From CAVWQV01 sp963757115 (GTDB lineage Bacteria > Pseudomonadota > Alphaproteobacteria > Acetobacterales > Acetobacteraceae), in contig CAVWQV010000001.1 in the NCBI GenBank assembly GCA_963757115.1, positions 62,001 to 126,000 of the forward strand: DNA of 64,000 bases, written 5' to 3'. Both the position numbers and the translations under genes were made by a program. The notes beneath the pieces were generated by a model that worked only from the letters and a program-made list of their open reading frames with translations, did not search any database and was not told the origin of the DNA. Of this stretch, positions 1 to 9,268 are shown piece after piece; the first letter of the stretch is position 1, and each line of letters starts with the position of its first letter.

Positions 1-38
1 AGAGCTGCCGCGGCAAGAAGGGGGGCGCGCATCGGCAT
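1..38 (-). CDS. flgA: FlgA start (partial; runs off the window)
   Basis: The minus strand reads ATG at 38-36, overlapping the flgG stop codon (TGATG), and opens with MPMRAPLLAAAAL, a typical start of a Sec signal peptide. FlgA is the periplasmic chaperone for the flagellar P-ring and normally follows flgF-flgG in alphaproteobacteria. Only 12 complete codons are visible, so the name rests on gene order and the signal-like residues, not on domain evidence. Confidence 0.55.
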   Translation of the reverse strand, partial: MPMRAPLLAAAA

Positions 39-824
39 CACCGTAGATTGGTCAGGGTGGACAGCATCTGGTCGCTTGTCGTGATCACCCGGCTGTTCAT
101 TTCATACGCGCGCTGGGCGGTGATGAGGTTGGTGATCTCGCTCACCACGTTGACGTTGGAGCTCTCGACGAAGCCTTGCATCACGCTGCCGAAGCCGGGC
201 GCGGTGGGTGTTCCGGTCACGGGGGTGCCCGAAGCGGCGCTTTGCACGAGCAAGTTGTCGCCCTGGGCTTCCAGCCCCGCCTCGTTCGGAAACACCGCAA
301 GCTGAATGGTCCCGACCGTCTGCGGCGCGGTCTGCCCATCGAGTGAGACCTGCACCTGACCCGCGTTGTTGATCGTGACCGACTTTCGCGTTGGCCGGAA
401 CGGTGATGCCGGGCTGCACCGCGTAGCCGTCGGCGGTTACGATCGTGCCGTCAGGTGCAAGGCCGAACGTGCCGTCCCGCGTATAGGCGGTGTCGCCGCT
501 CGGCAATGTCACCTGAAAATACCCGTTGCCGCGGATCGCCACGTCCAGGCTGTTGCTGGTCTGCGTGAGGTTGCCCTGCTCGTTGATCCGATAGACGGCC
601 GCGGTGCGGACGCCTAGGCCGACCTGCGCGCCGGAGGGGACGACGGTTCCGGAATCGCTGCTGTTCGAGCCGACGCGGCGAAGGTTCTCGTAGATCAGGT
701 CCTGGAACTCGGCCCGCTGGCGCTTGAACCCGGTCGTCGTCATGTTGGCGATGTTGTTGGAGATCACCTCCACGTTGGTCTGCTGGGCCTGCATCCCGGT
801 GCCGGCGATGTCGAGCGAGCGCAT
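38..824 (-). CDS. flgG: Flagellar distal rod protein FlgG (one frame break)
   Basis: FlgG forms the distal rod of the flagellar basal body in the periplasm. The N-terminus (MRSLDIAGTGMQAQQTNVEV, then ISNNIANMTTTGFKRQ) is the conserved Flg_bb_rod domain. The C-terminus (VNVVSEITNLITAQRAYEMN) is the conserved rod/hook tail. The two halves lie in different frames. The break is near 380, where dropping one g from GTCGGTC restores AKVVTINNAG. Overall length is 3n+1, so a one-base insertion is likely and probably a sequence error. The gene sits 29 bp downstream of flgF and overlaps the flgA start, which implies one operon transcribed from the promoter upstream of flgF. Confidence 0.93.
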
Positions 825-853
825 CCGTTATTCTCCTTGCGGTCCGGCTATGC

Positions 854-1594
854 TCAGGAACGGCGGGCGAGGATCTTGTCGATCGCGCCCTGTTGCCGGT
901 CGGCCTCGCCCTGCACGAACTGGCTGACGAACTGGAATTCGCGCAGCCCGGTCATCATGCGGGCCATCTCCGCCACCGGCTGCACATTGCTTTCCTCGAC
1001 CGCGCCTTGCACGAGGCTCGGGACCGCAACGGGCGTCGTCGGTGCATCGGAGCGCAGGAGGCGATCGCCCTCCGGGCTCACCCGGTTCGGATCGTCAGGG
1101 CGGACAACTCCGATCCTGGCGATCGTGCCGTTTTCGCTGCTCATCGTCCCGTCCCCCGCGATGGTGATGCGCGTGTCAGCTTGGGCGACCTGCACCGGCC
1201 GGCCGTTCACGTCGAGCAGTGCGTCGCCCGAGGCGTCCGCAACGGTACCGTCCGGCATCAACCCGAACCGCCCCGCCCTTGTCAGGCGTGGCCCTTGTGC
1301 GGTCTGGACGGTGAAGAAACCGTCACCAGCTATTGCGACATCGAACGGATTGGCGGTGTGGGTGACGGAGCCGCGCGCGGTATCGCGGTAGCTCGCGCGG
1401 TCTTGCGTAAAGGCGATTGTCTGGCCGCCACGCGGCGCGGCGGCATTGGTTTGCGGCGCGAGCCAGTCGCTGAATAGGGTTCGCTCGGCCTTGTAGCCCG
1501 GCGTCCCGGCGTTGGCGATGTTGTTCGCGATCACGTCCATGCCGCGCTGCTGCGCGACCAAGCGTGAAGTCGCCACGTAGGTTGAAAGATCCAT
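854..1594 (-). CDS. flgF: Flagellar proximal rod protein FlgF
   Basis: FlgF is a 246-residue structural subunit of the proximal rod. The start (MDLSTYVATSRLVAQQRGMD, VIANNIANAGTPGYK) is the rod-family N-terminal domain. The C-terminus (QPVAEMARMMTGLREFQF) is the matching coiled tail. The frame stays open upstream to 1615, but the ATG at 1594 is preceded by GGAG nine bases away and matches the family's usual start, so I chose it. It is the first gene of a flgF-flgG-flgA operon and lies about 30 bp downstream of the start point predicted for the sigma-54 promoter at 1640-1654. Confidence 0.95.
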   Translation of the reverse strand: MDLSTYVATSRLVAQQRGMDVIANNIANAGTPGYKAERTLFSDWLAPQTNAAAPRGGQTIAFTQDRASYRDTARGSVTHTANPFDVAIAGDGFFTVQTAQGPRLTRAGRFGLMPDGTVADASGDALLDVNGRPVQVAQADTRITIAGDGTMSSENGTIARIGVVRPDDPNRVSPEGDRLLRSDAPTTPVAVPSLVQGAVEESNVQPVAEMARMMTGLREFQFVSQFVQGEADRQQGAIDKILARRS

Positions 1595-1639
1595 CGCGTC
1601 CACTCCGCTCGACATTCGCCCAAGCCGCGAGCCGCAAGC

Positions 1640-1654
1640 GCAAGCCCTGTGCCA
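1640..1654 (-). promoter_or_regulatory. Sigma-54 (-24/-12) promoter for flgF-flgG-flgA
   Basis: The minus strand reads TGGCACAGGGCTTGC, which matches the RpoN consensus TGGCACR-N4-TTGC exactly, with the GG and GC pairs correctly spaced. Transcription would begin near 1628, giving a leader of about 34 bases before the flgF ATG. RpoN-dependent rod/hook operons driven by an FlbD/FleQ-type activator are known in Caulobacter and Rhodobacter. No activator gene or upstream binding site is identifiable here. The rest of the divergent spacer to fliL (up to 1839) shows no second match. Confidence 0.7.
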
Positions 1655-1839
1655 ACCGGTATCGCCTCGATTTGCGAGGCTCGTCGGGGAAGGCGCGTGC
1701 GTCGGGCGGCAGGTTCTGCCGGGGGATGGTCGAAGCTGCCGGGCCTGCGCTGCCCAACACGCCCGAACGCAAGCCTTCGTTAACGAGTGGCTGCCAGCTT
1801 CGCCCGGACCGGCGCATCGCGCGCCGTGGGGAGGGCTGC

Positions 1840-2361
1840 ATGAGCTCGGCGGCGGTGACTGCGGATGCGCCCGGCGCGGCCGAGGCGGACGGCGGCCAGG
1901 AACTCAAGAAGGGCGGCAAGAAGAAGCTGCTGCTGATCGCGGCGCCGGTGCTGCTGCTGCTCGTCGGCGGCGGGCTCTGGTTCACCGGCATCGCACCGAA
2001 GCTGCTCGGCATCGGTGGCTCCTCGGCGGCTCGCGCCGGCGTGGCCGCCGCGCCGGCGCCGACGTTCTTCGAGATCCCCGAGATCGTCGCCAACCTCAAC
2101 GGCAATCCGCGTCGCCCCAGCTACATCAAGCTAAAGCCGCGCCTCGAGCTTGCCCGTGCGGGTGACGCCGCTCGCGCGCAGGCCGCGATGCCGCGCTTGC
2201 TCGACATGTTTCAAACGTTCCTGCACGAGACGCGGCCGGAGGAGCTGCGTGGTTCCGCCGGCATCCAGCGGTTACGCGAAGAGCTGATCGCTCGCGCCAA
2301 CCTTGCCGCCGCACCCGCCAAAGTCGTCGATGTGCTGTTCGTCGAGATGTTGATCCAGTGA
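1840..2361 (+). CDS. fliL: Flagellar basal-body-associated protein FliL
   Basis: FliL is a 173-residue single-pass inner-membrane protein that associates with the stator at the basal body. A basic stretch (KKGGKKK) precedes one membrane segment at about residues 29-48, followed by a periplasmic domain ending in VVDVLFVEMLIQ, the usual FliL tail. The ATG at 1840 follows GGGGAGGG and was chosen over the longer open frame. The gene overlaps fliM by four bases (GTGA) and is divergent from flgF. Confidence 0.93.
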   Translation: MSSAAVTADAPGAAEADGGQELKKGGKKKLLLIAAPVLLLLVGGGLWFTGIAPKLLGIGGSSAARAGVAAAPAPTFFEIPEIVANLNGNPRRPSYIKLKPRLELARAGDAARAQAAMPRLLDMFQTFLHETRPEELRGSAGIQRLREELIARANLAAAPAKVVDVLFVEMLIQ

Positions 2362-3404
2362 GCGGCGCCGGAGAGGAAGATCTCGCCGCTTCCTGGGGCG
2401 CTGCGACCGCGGGCGAGGAGGAGGCGGCGCAGCCCGCGCGAGTGCTCAATCAGGCCGAGATCGACAGCCTGCTCGGCTTCGACGACGGCGCTGCTTCCGG
2501 CGAAAACCGGACGGGAATGCAGAAGATCATCAGCTCGGGCCTCGTCTCGTACGAGCGCTTGCCGATGCTGGAGATCGTGTTCGACCGCCTGGTGCGGATC
2601 ATGTCAACGAGCCTGCGCAACTTCACCAACGACAATGTCGAGGTGAGCATCGACAACATCGTGAGCCTGCGCTTCGGCGACTACCTCAACTCCATCCCGC
2701 TGCCCGCCATGCTGGCCGTGTTCAAGGCGGAGGAGTGGGACAATTACGGACTGATGGTGGTCGACAGCGCGATGATCTATTCGATCGTCGACGTGCTGCT
2801 GGGCGGCCGCCGCGGCACCGCGGCGATGCGCATCGAGGGCCGCCCCTACACCACGATCGAGCGCACTCTGGTGGAGCGGCTGATCGCCGTGGTGCTCGCC
2901 GACCTTTCGGCGAGCTTCGACCCGCTGTGCCCGGTGACGTTCCGCTTCGAGCGATTGGAGGTGAACCCGCGTTTCGCCACCATCAACCGGCTCTCCAACG
3001 CAGCGGTGCTCGCCCGGCTCAGGGTCGACATGGAGGATCGCGGCGGCCGCATGGAGCTTCTGCTGCCCTACGCCACGCTCGAGCCGGTGCGGGAGTTCCT
3101 TCTGCAGCAATTCATGGGCGAGAAGTTCGGCCGGGATTCCATTTGGGAAACGCACTTGGCCGAGGAGCTGTGGAACACCGACGTCGATCTCGACGTGCTG
3201 CTGGACGAAAAGGTGATGCCGCTGTCGGACGTGATGGCGTTCGAGCCGGGCACGCGCATCGTGCTCAACGCGGGACCGGACGCGCCGGTGCAACTGCGCT
3301 GTGGCGCGGTTGCGCTGTTCGAGGGCCGGCTCGGACGACGGAAGGGCCGCATGGCGGTGCGTATCGAGCGCGACCTGCCGCGGACTCCAGCGCCGGAGCG
3401 ATGA
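2358..3404 (+). CDS. fliM: Flagellar motor switch protein FliM
   Basis: FliM is a C-ring switch component that binds phospho-CheY. This copy has 348 residues. Near residue 30 the segment LNQAEIDSLLGF is the N-terminal CheY-binding motif. The middle domain (residues about 50-240) is FliM-like, and the C-terminal part (DVDLDVLLDEKVMPLSDVMA onward) is the SpoA/FliN-like domain. It starts on GTG at 2358 inside the fliL stop, so translation is coupled. fliN and fliG are not in the window. Confidence 0.96.
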   Translation: MSGAGEEDLAASWGAATAGEEEAAQPARVLNQAEIDSLLGFDDGAASGENRTGMQKIISSGLVSYERLPMLEIVFDRLVRIMSTSLRNFTNDNVEVSIDNIVSLRFGDYLNSIPLPAMLAVFKAEEWDNYGLMVVDSAMIYSIVDVLLGGRRGTAAMRIEGRPYTTIERTLVERLIAVVLADLSASFDPLCPVTFRFERLEVNPRFATINRLSNAAVLARLRVDMEDRGGRMELLLPYATLEPVREFLLQQFMGEKFGRDSIWETHLAEELWNTDVDLDVLLDEKVMPLSDVMAFEPGTRIVLNAGPDAPVQLRCGAVALFEGRLGRRKGRMAVRIERDLPRTPAPER

Positions 3405-3444
3405 CGCCGCCCGGTTGACGGTTCGCTAACTCGGAGGGGCCAAA

Positions 3445-3885
3445 ATGGTGGGCATGGAATGGCTCCTGGAATGCGCGCTGATCGGCCTGCTCGCCGCGAC
3501 GCTGTTCCATGCATTGCGTCTGGAACGGGCGCTCGGGGTGCTGAAGCGGGACCGCGCGGCGCTGGAGCAGCTGGTGGCGGGGTTCAACGCCAGCACGCAA
3601 CAGGCGGAGGCCGGGATTGATCGGCTGCGCACCGCCGCCGAAGGGTCGGGCCGCCAGCTCGCGCGGCAGATCGAAACGACATCCGGGCTCAAGGATGATC
3701 TCGTGTTCCTGACCGAGCGCGGCGAACGCATGGCGGACCGCCTCGACGCGCTGGTGCGCGCCGGCCGCCCGCTCGCGGCCGAGGCGCAGCCCGTCCTGCG
3801 CAGGCACACGGCCGAAGTGGGGGAGCCGCGCGTGCGCAGCCAAGCTGAGCGAGATCTGATCAAGGCCTTGAGGTTGGTCCGATGA
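3445..3885 (+). CDS. DUF6468 flagellar-locus membrane protein
   Basis: This 146-residue protein has one N-terminal membrane segment (residues about 5-22) followed by a long, mainly helical cytoplasmic region (residues 25-110) rich in E, R and Q. It matches what I know of DUF6468, a family seen almost only between fliM and motE in Rhodospirillales-type flagellar loci. Its role is unknown; a structural or stator-adjacent role is inference. The ATG follows GGAGGGG, and the last four bases overlap the next gene (ATGA). Confidence 0.8.
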   Translation: MVGMEWLLECALIGLLAATLFHALRLERALGVLKRDRAALEQLVAGFNASTQQAEAGIDRLRTAAEGSGRQLARQIETTSGLKDDLVFLTERGERMADRLDALVRAGRPLAAEAQPVLRRHTAEVGEPRVRSQAERDLIKALRLVR

Positions 3886-4578
3886 GTTTCCGCGTCAGCC
3901 TGCCGCGCCTGCTGCCGACGACGGTGGTGGCGCTCGCCGTGCTTCTCGCCGCCAAGTCGGTTGACATGGCGCGATCGATGCTGCCGGCGCAGGCGGCGGA
4001 GCCCGCGGCGCAGGGGCCGGTGAGCCGCCCGGGGCCGGCGACCCCGGCTGCGCCGCCGGCCGCCGCGGCGGCAGCAAAGGCGGCGCCGATGGGCGGCTCC
4101 GCCGCCGTGACGCCGGCTACGTCGCCCGCCGCCGAGCCTCCGCCCGTCAGCGACGGTGAGCGTGCGATCCTGCTCGAACTCCGGCAGCGCCGCCAGGAAC
4201 TCGACGCCCGCGACGCCGCACTCTCGTCGCGGGAAGCGGTGCTGGCGGCCGCCGAGCGGAAGATCTCCGCCCGCGTGGACGAACTCCAGGCGCTGCAAAC
4301 CCGGCTGGAGTCGCTGGAAGCGGCACGGCGAGGGCGCGACCAGGCGAACTGGCACGGCATGGTGAAATTGTACGAAATCAATGAAGCCCCGCGATGCCGC
4401 CGCGATCTTCAACGACCTCGACATGACCGTGCTGTTGCAGGTTGTTGATCGCATGAAGGAAGCCAAGGCAGCGGCCGTCATGGCGGCGATGCAGCCGGAA
4501 AAGGCGCGTGAGATCACGACCGAGCTGGCGCAGATGCGTAGTCGCGCCAATGCCGACCCCGCCCCGGCAGGCGGCTGA
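3882..4578 (+). CDS. motE: MotE-like stator chaperone (MgtE N-domain; one frame break)
   Basis: The N-terminus has one membrane segment (residues about 8-24), then an Ala/Pro-rich linker and a coiled coil (residues about 90-150). After a frame break near 4377 comes SMKPRDAAAIFNDL-type sequence, here MKPRDAAAIFNDLDM and VVDRMKEAKAAAVMAAMQPE, which is the MgtE intracellular N-domain. This is the MotE architecture: in Rhizobiales MotE stabilises MotC in the periplasm. Removing one a before ATGAAG rejoins the frames, and length is 3n+1. Export of the C-terminal domain is inferred from the family. Confidence 0.8.
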
Positions 4579-4606
4579 CCGTGCGTATCGAGCGCGGGAA
4601 CATTCG

Positions 4607-4993
4607 ATGCCGATCGACAAATCGGTAAACGTGCTGATCGTCGATGACTACAAGACGATGCTGCGGATCATCCGCAACCTGCTCAAGCAGATCGAAATCA
4701 ACAACGTGGAGGAAGCGACGGACGGGTCGGACGCGCTCGCCAAGCTTCGCGCGCGCAATTTCGGCCTGGTGATCAGCGACTGGAACATGGCGCCGATGAC
4801 CGGCCTGCAGTTGTTGCAGGAGGTCCGCGCAGACACTCGGCTGCAGGCCACGCCGTTCATCATGATCACCGCTGAAAGCAAGACGGAGAACGTGGTCGCG
4901 GCCAAGCAAGCGGGTGTCTCCAACTACATCGTCAAGCCGTTCAACGCCGAAACCTTGCGCGGCAAGATCGAGAAGGTGCTCGGGCATGGCTGA
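4607..4993 (+). CDS. cheY: Chemotaxis response regulator CheY
   Basis: This is a single receiver domain of 128 residues. The acidic pair is D13-D14, the phosphoacceptor is D58 (LVISDWNM), the conserved Thr is T88 (MITAE) and the Lys is K110 (IVKPF). Once phosphorylated by CheA, CheY binds FliM to change motor rotation. No output domain is present. Placement directly before cheZ supports chemotaxis rather than a generic regulator. No CheA, CheW or receptor gene is in the window. Confidence 0.93.
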   Translation: MPIDKSVNVLIVDDYKTMLRIIRNLLKQIEINNVEEATDGSDALAKLRARNFGLVISDWNMAPMTGLQLLQEVRADTRLQATPFIMITAESKTENVVAAKQAGVSNYIVKPFNAETLRGKIEKVLGHG

Positions 4994-5621
4994 CGCCATC
5001 ATCGAGGCCGCCTATGCCGTCGCCAGCCGACTTTCCGCCGTCCGTGGCCGCTATCCGGACGCCGAGCCGGGCCTCGTCGCCGACGTCATGCGCGCCGTGC
5101 TCGGCACCGCCCAGAGCAGTGCCGTCGGTTGCGACGCGGCGCTCGTCGGCGAGGTCGAGGAGCTCGGCCGAACCATCGCCTCGGCGAAGGCGGAGATCGC
5201 CGCGCTGCGGGTCGACGACATCACCGACAGCCACATTCCGTCGGCGACGGACGAGCTCGACGCCATCGTCGCGCACACGGCGGCGGCGACCCACCGGATC
5301 CTGGAAACTTGCGAAACGCTGGACCGCGTGGCGGATGAGCTGACCGGCGACACGGCCGCCCGGCTGCAGGAAGCGACCACGCAGATCTACGAGGCGTGCA
5401 GCTTCCAGGACGTCACCGGCCAGCGCATCGACAAGGTCGTATCGACGCTGAAGACCATCGAGGCGAAGATCGCGCAGATCGTGGTGACATTCGGCTCCCC
5501 CCGAAACGCCGACGAGCACGAGGGGGGCGCGGGCGAAGCAGCGTTGCTGAACGGACCGCAGCTGCCCACCGCGGCCATGGATCAGTCCGACATCGACGAG
5601 CTGCTGGCCAGTTTCGATTGA
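4986..5621 (+). CDS. cheZ: CheY-phosphate phosphatase CheZ
   Basis: This 211-residue helical protein contains YEACSFQDVTGQRIDKVV, the CheZ signature. D142 and Q146 match the Asp/Gln pair that in E. coli CheZ positions the attacking water on phospho-CheY. The last residues (MDQSDIDELLASFD) look like the C-terminal CheY-tethering helix, and a flexible G/A-rich linker precedes them. The open frame extends upstream, but the ATG at 4986 overlaps cheY by 8 bases and gives the normal length. CheZ terminates the phosphorylation signal. Confidence 0.92.
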   Translation: MADAIIEAAYAVASRLSAVRGRYPDAEPGLVADVMRAVLGTAQSSAVGCDAALVGEVEELGRTIASAKAEIAALRVDDITDSHIPSATDELDAIVAHTAAATHRILETCETLDRVADELTGDTAARLQEATTQIYEACSFQDVTGQRIDKVVSTLKTIEAKIAQIVVTFGSPRNADEHEGGAGEAALLNGPQLPTAAMDQSDIDELLASFD

Positions 5622-8577
5622 TGCGCCGCCGTATCCCCTTCGCGCTGCTTTGCCTCTGGTTGCTGCACGCCATGGGCCATACGGCGCGAGGGGACGACGG
5701 CTTGAGCGTGCTCGCGACCGATCATAACGGGGTCGGCCGGATCGCCTTCACGTATACGAGCCCCGTCGCGTATCGGTTGGCGCGCCAAGGTGACCATCTG
5801 CTGCTCCGCTTCGACACGACCGCGCCGATCGAGGAGCCGGCCTCGTTGCCGCGCAACGTCATCAGCTACACCCCGGCCGTGGGCGAAGTAGACATCGTCA
5901 TCGCGCACGGCGCGCGGGCGCAGCTCGTGAAAATACCCCACGGTGTCGCGATCGATGTTGCGGATGCGGCACCGCGCAAAGACGCGGCCGCCAAGCCGGC
6001 AACCCCGCCCGCCGCCGCTTCTCCGCCGTCGCCGAGCGGAGCGGCATCGCCCGCGCGAGCAGCGGCCGCCGATCCGGCCACCGGGACAAAAGCGGAGCGC
6101 GCGTCGACGCCGGCCGTGGCTGCCGCGCCCGCTCCGGTCCCCGCCGCCGCACCGCCTCCCGCATCCGTTCCGGCGGCCGCGCCAGCCGCGCCCGCCCATC
6201 CCGTTGCGGATGCTCCCGCTCCGGCGCGTCCTGGGGTGCCGGCCGCCGAGCCGATGGCCGCCGCCGCGCTTCCCGCCTCCTCTGCGGCGCCCTCGCGCTC
6301 CGAAGCGCCGGCGCCGCCGGCCGAGGCGGCGACGCCCGGCACGATCCGGCTCGCCTTTGGCAGCGCGACGGGGCTCGCCGCACTGCGGCGCGGAGGAACC
6401 GCGGTGTTGGCCTTCGACGAGCGGCGGCCGTTGGACCTCCCAACTCTTCGGGATGATCCGGTGTTCGGGGCGGCAACCGTGCAGCTTCTGCCGGAGGCCA
6501 CCGTCGTTCGCGTCCCACTGCCGCCGACGATGGCCCTCGCCTTCCGCCGAACCTCGGATGGTTGGACGGTCACGGCCGTCCCTGCAGCCCTCGATGCGCA
6601 GCCGATCACGCCCGTGCTGGCCGATCGCGAAATTCGGCTGGACGCGGTTGCACCCGGGCGCGTGCTGAGCGTGCCGGATCCGGAAACCGGCGGATTGCTG
6701 CTGCTGGGAACGCAGCGCGAAAGCGGGCAAGCGGTCGGCGTGCAGCGCCGGACCGCGGAATACGAACTGCTGCCGACGTGGCAGGGCGTCGCCGTAGACC
6801 CGCTTTCGGCGAGCGTGTTCCTCCGCGGCGGCAAGGACGGGTTCCTGCTTGGCGCCGAAACCGGCGGGCTGGCTCAGACCGCGCCTGCCCCGAACGACGA
6901 AGCGTATGCGGCTGCGATGCCTCTGACGCGCCGCTTCGACTTCCCGCCGCTCGCTCCGGAGGCGTTGCAGCGCCGGCTGCAGGACGAGGTCGATGCGGTG
7001 GCGGCGGCCGCTCCGCTCGCCCGAGCGCACGGCAGGCGCGCCGTGGCAGAGACGATGATCGCACTCGGGCTCGGCTCCGAAGCGCATGGGATGCTGCGGC
7101 TTGCCGCCGACGAGGATGCCCGCGTGCTCGACGACGCCGACGCGGTCGGCCTGTCCGCCATCGCTGCCCTCATGGCCGATCGCGAGGGCGAAGCAGGCGG
7201 CTTGAGCGATCCGCGTCTGGATGGGACCGATGAGATCGCTCTATGGCGCGCCGTGCGGCAAGCGAAGGCGGCGGACGGTTCGGCGCCAGCCGCCAAGGTG
7301 TTTGCGGCCACGCTCCCGTTGGTGCTCGCCTATCCGGCCCCGCTGCGCGAGCGGTTGCTGCCGCTCGTCGCCGAAACCCTGGCCGCCAACGACCAAGCCG
7401 CAGCCGGCAAGCTGCTGGCCGCGCTGCCGGACGATCCGCGCTTCGCCTTCGCCCGCGGATTGCTGCTGCAATCCAAAGGGGATCGGGACGGCGCGCTCGC
7501 CATATTCGATCGGCTGGCGGCTGGACCAGATCGCCTGCTTCGGCTCCACGCCGCGCGCCAGGCGTCGAGTTGCGGCTCGCGAGCGGGCAGCTGGACGCAC
7601 GCGGTGCGGCCGACGCTTTGCAAGGCCAGTTCCTGGCCTGGCGCGGCGACCACAACGAGGTCGATCTGCGCCTCCGAACGGCTGCCTTGCGCGCTGAGGC
7701 CGGCCAATGGCGGGTGGCCCTCGGATTGCTGCGCGAAACGGAGGCGCTCGGCCCGGAACAGCAGCCGGCCGTCCATGCGGAACTGCTGAAGACATTCGCC
7801 GCGGCCTGCGCCGACCACAACGCGGACGGCCTGCCGCCGCTCGAGCTCGTGGCGCTGCTCGACGAGAACGCCGACCTGCTCCCCGCCGGCGAGCCCGGCA
7901 CGGATCTCGCGGCCCGGCTTGCCGACCGGTTGCTGGCGCTCGATCTGCCGCGGCGAGCCGAAGCCGTGCTGGCCCGGCTGGTGCGTGCGACCGCGGGCCC
8001 GGTGCGGGCGAGTTTCGGCGCTCGGCTCGCCGCTTTGCGCTTGCGCGAGGGCAGTCCGGCCGACGCGCTCGCAACCCTTGCCGACACGGATGGCGAAGAG
8101 CTGCCCCAGGCGGTGCAGCAGCAGCGGATCACCGTGCGCGCGGGCGCGCTGGCCCGGCGCGGCGACGCGGCCGGCGCCGCCCGGTTGCTCGCCGACCTCG
8201 GCACGCCGGAAGCGACGGAGATGCGCGCCAGCATTCTCGAGAGCGCGCACGACTGGCCCGAGGCAGAGCAGGCGCTCGCTGAATATGCCGGCCGCACGGT
8301 GCCGTCGGAGGGAGCGCTCACCGACGCGCAGAAGCGAACACTGCTGCGGTTGGCGGTGGCCGCCTCGCAAGCCGGCGATGCGGCGGCTCTCGGGGCGCTC
8401 GAGCGGCGGGAAGGCAAGCGCATGGAAACGGGCTCGTTCGGCGACGTGTTCAAGCTATTGACCGCAAGCCCCGTCCAGGGCGGTGCCGACCTGGCCCGTG
8501 CTGCTAGCGAAATCAATCTCGCGCGCAGCCTGCCGTCTGGCCTCAAGGCAATAGGTTCCGTGGGCAAGGGCCCCTGA
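5621..8577 (+). CDS. Large secreted repeat-like protein of the flagellar locus (one frame break)
   Basis: The protein is about 985 residues. It has a signal peptide (MRRRIPFALLCLWLLHAMGH), a beta-rich segment (about 25-110) that resembles an AMIN-type fold, an Ala/Pro-rich linker (about 115-235), a second beta-rich part (about 240-420) and a long C-terminal all-alpha region (about 440-985) with TPR-like helix pairs. The frame changes near 7555; length is 3n+2, so one base seems missing. It overlaps the cheZ stop (TGATG). I do not recognise a named family. The location suggests a periplasmic role connected with the flagellum or motility, which is inference. Confidence 0.65.
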
Positions 8578-8740
8578 CGCTGGCGCGCGCCCACCGCGGC
8601 GCACCGAACCGCGCCGAAAAACGGGAAATTCCGCTTGCGCGGCCTCCCCCCTTTCCCCATGTTCCGCGCTCCTTTGGCCCCAGGGGGTGCGCGCATGGGG
8701 CGCGTTCCCAACAGGCCGTCTGCTGGTAGGAGGGTTTGCG

Positions 8741-9190
8741 GTGAACGCACTCAGCCCACTGGGGATGGTCTCGGATGTTCCGAGCAAGATCCAGTCGTTT
8801 GCTGCTCTGGAGCAGCCGAAAGATTACTTTGTCGAAAAGGACGGAGTGAGGTTCGCTGGCATGCACTTGCTGGTCGATCTCTGGGGCGCGGGCAATCTCA
8901 CCGATCCTGCGGCGATCGACGCGGCCTTGCGCGAAGCTGCGCTCGCGGCGGGTGCAACGATCCTGCACAGCCATTTCCACCACTTCGAGCCGAACGGCGG
9001 CGTTTCGGGCGTGGTGGTGCTCGCGGAAAGCCACATCTCCATCCACACGTGGCCGGAGCGTGCACTTCGCCGCCGTCGACATCTTCATGTGCGGCAGCTG
9101 CGATCCGTATGATCGTTGCCGGTGCTCAAGGATGCGTTCCGGCCACACACGGTCACGCTGGGCGAGCAGCGGCGCGGCATCATCGGCTGA
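8741..9190 (+). CDS. speD: S-adenosylmethionine decarboxylase proenzyme SpeD (two frame breaks)
   Basis: SpeD makes decarboxylated SAM, the aminopropyl donor for spermidine. The ESHISIHTWPE motif includes S97, the residue that becomes the pyruvoyl group on self-cleavage; HSHFHHFEP and FMCGSCDP supply active-site residues. It starts on GTG at 8741 behind AGGAGG. The frame shifts near 9067 and back near 9115, so total length stays a multiple of three. Intact conserved sequence on each side points to sequence error. The gene is followed by a hairpin and speE. Confidence 0.88.
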
Positions 9191-9222
9191 ACGCGCGAGG
9201 GCGGCACCTCGGTCATGGCGTA

Positions 9223-9249
9223 AGCGGCCCGGTGCAAACCCGGGCCGCT
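9223..9249 (+). terminator. Hairpin between speD and speE
   Basis: AGCGGCCCG and CGGGCCGCT form a perfect 9-bp stem around a 9-base loop. It has no following T-run, so it may attenuate transcription or tune mRNA stability between speD and speE rather than end transcription fully. Confidence 0.45.
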
Positions 9250-9268
9250 CCGTTTCGGAGCATCGGGG

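Noticed and set aside
8580..8740. Riboswitch or speF-type leader before speD
   Set aside because: I could not build a convincing conserved core; only generic GC-rich pairing is seen.
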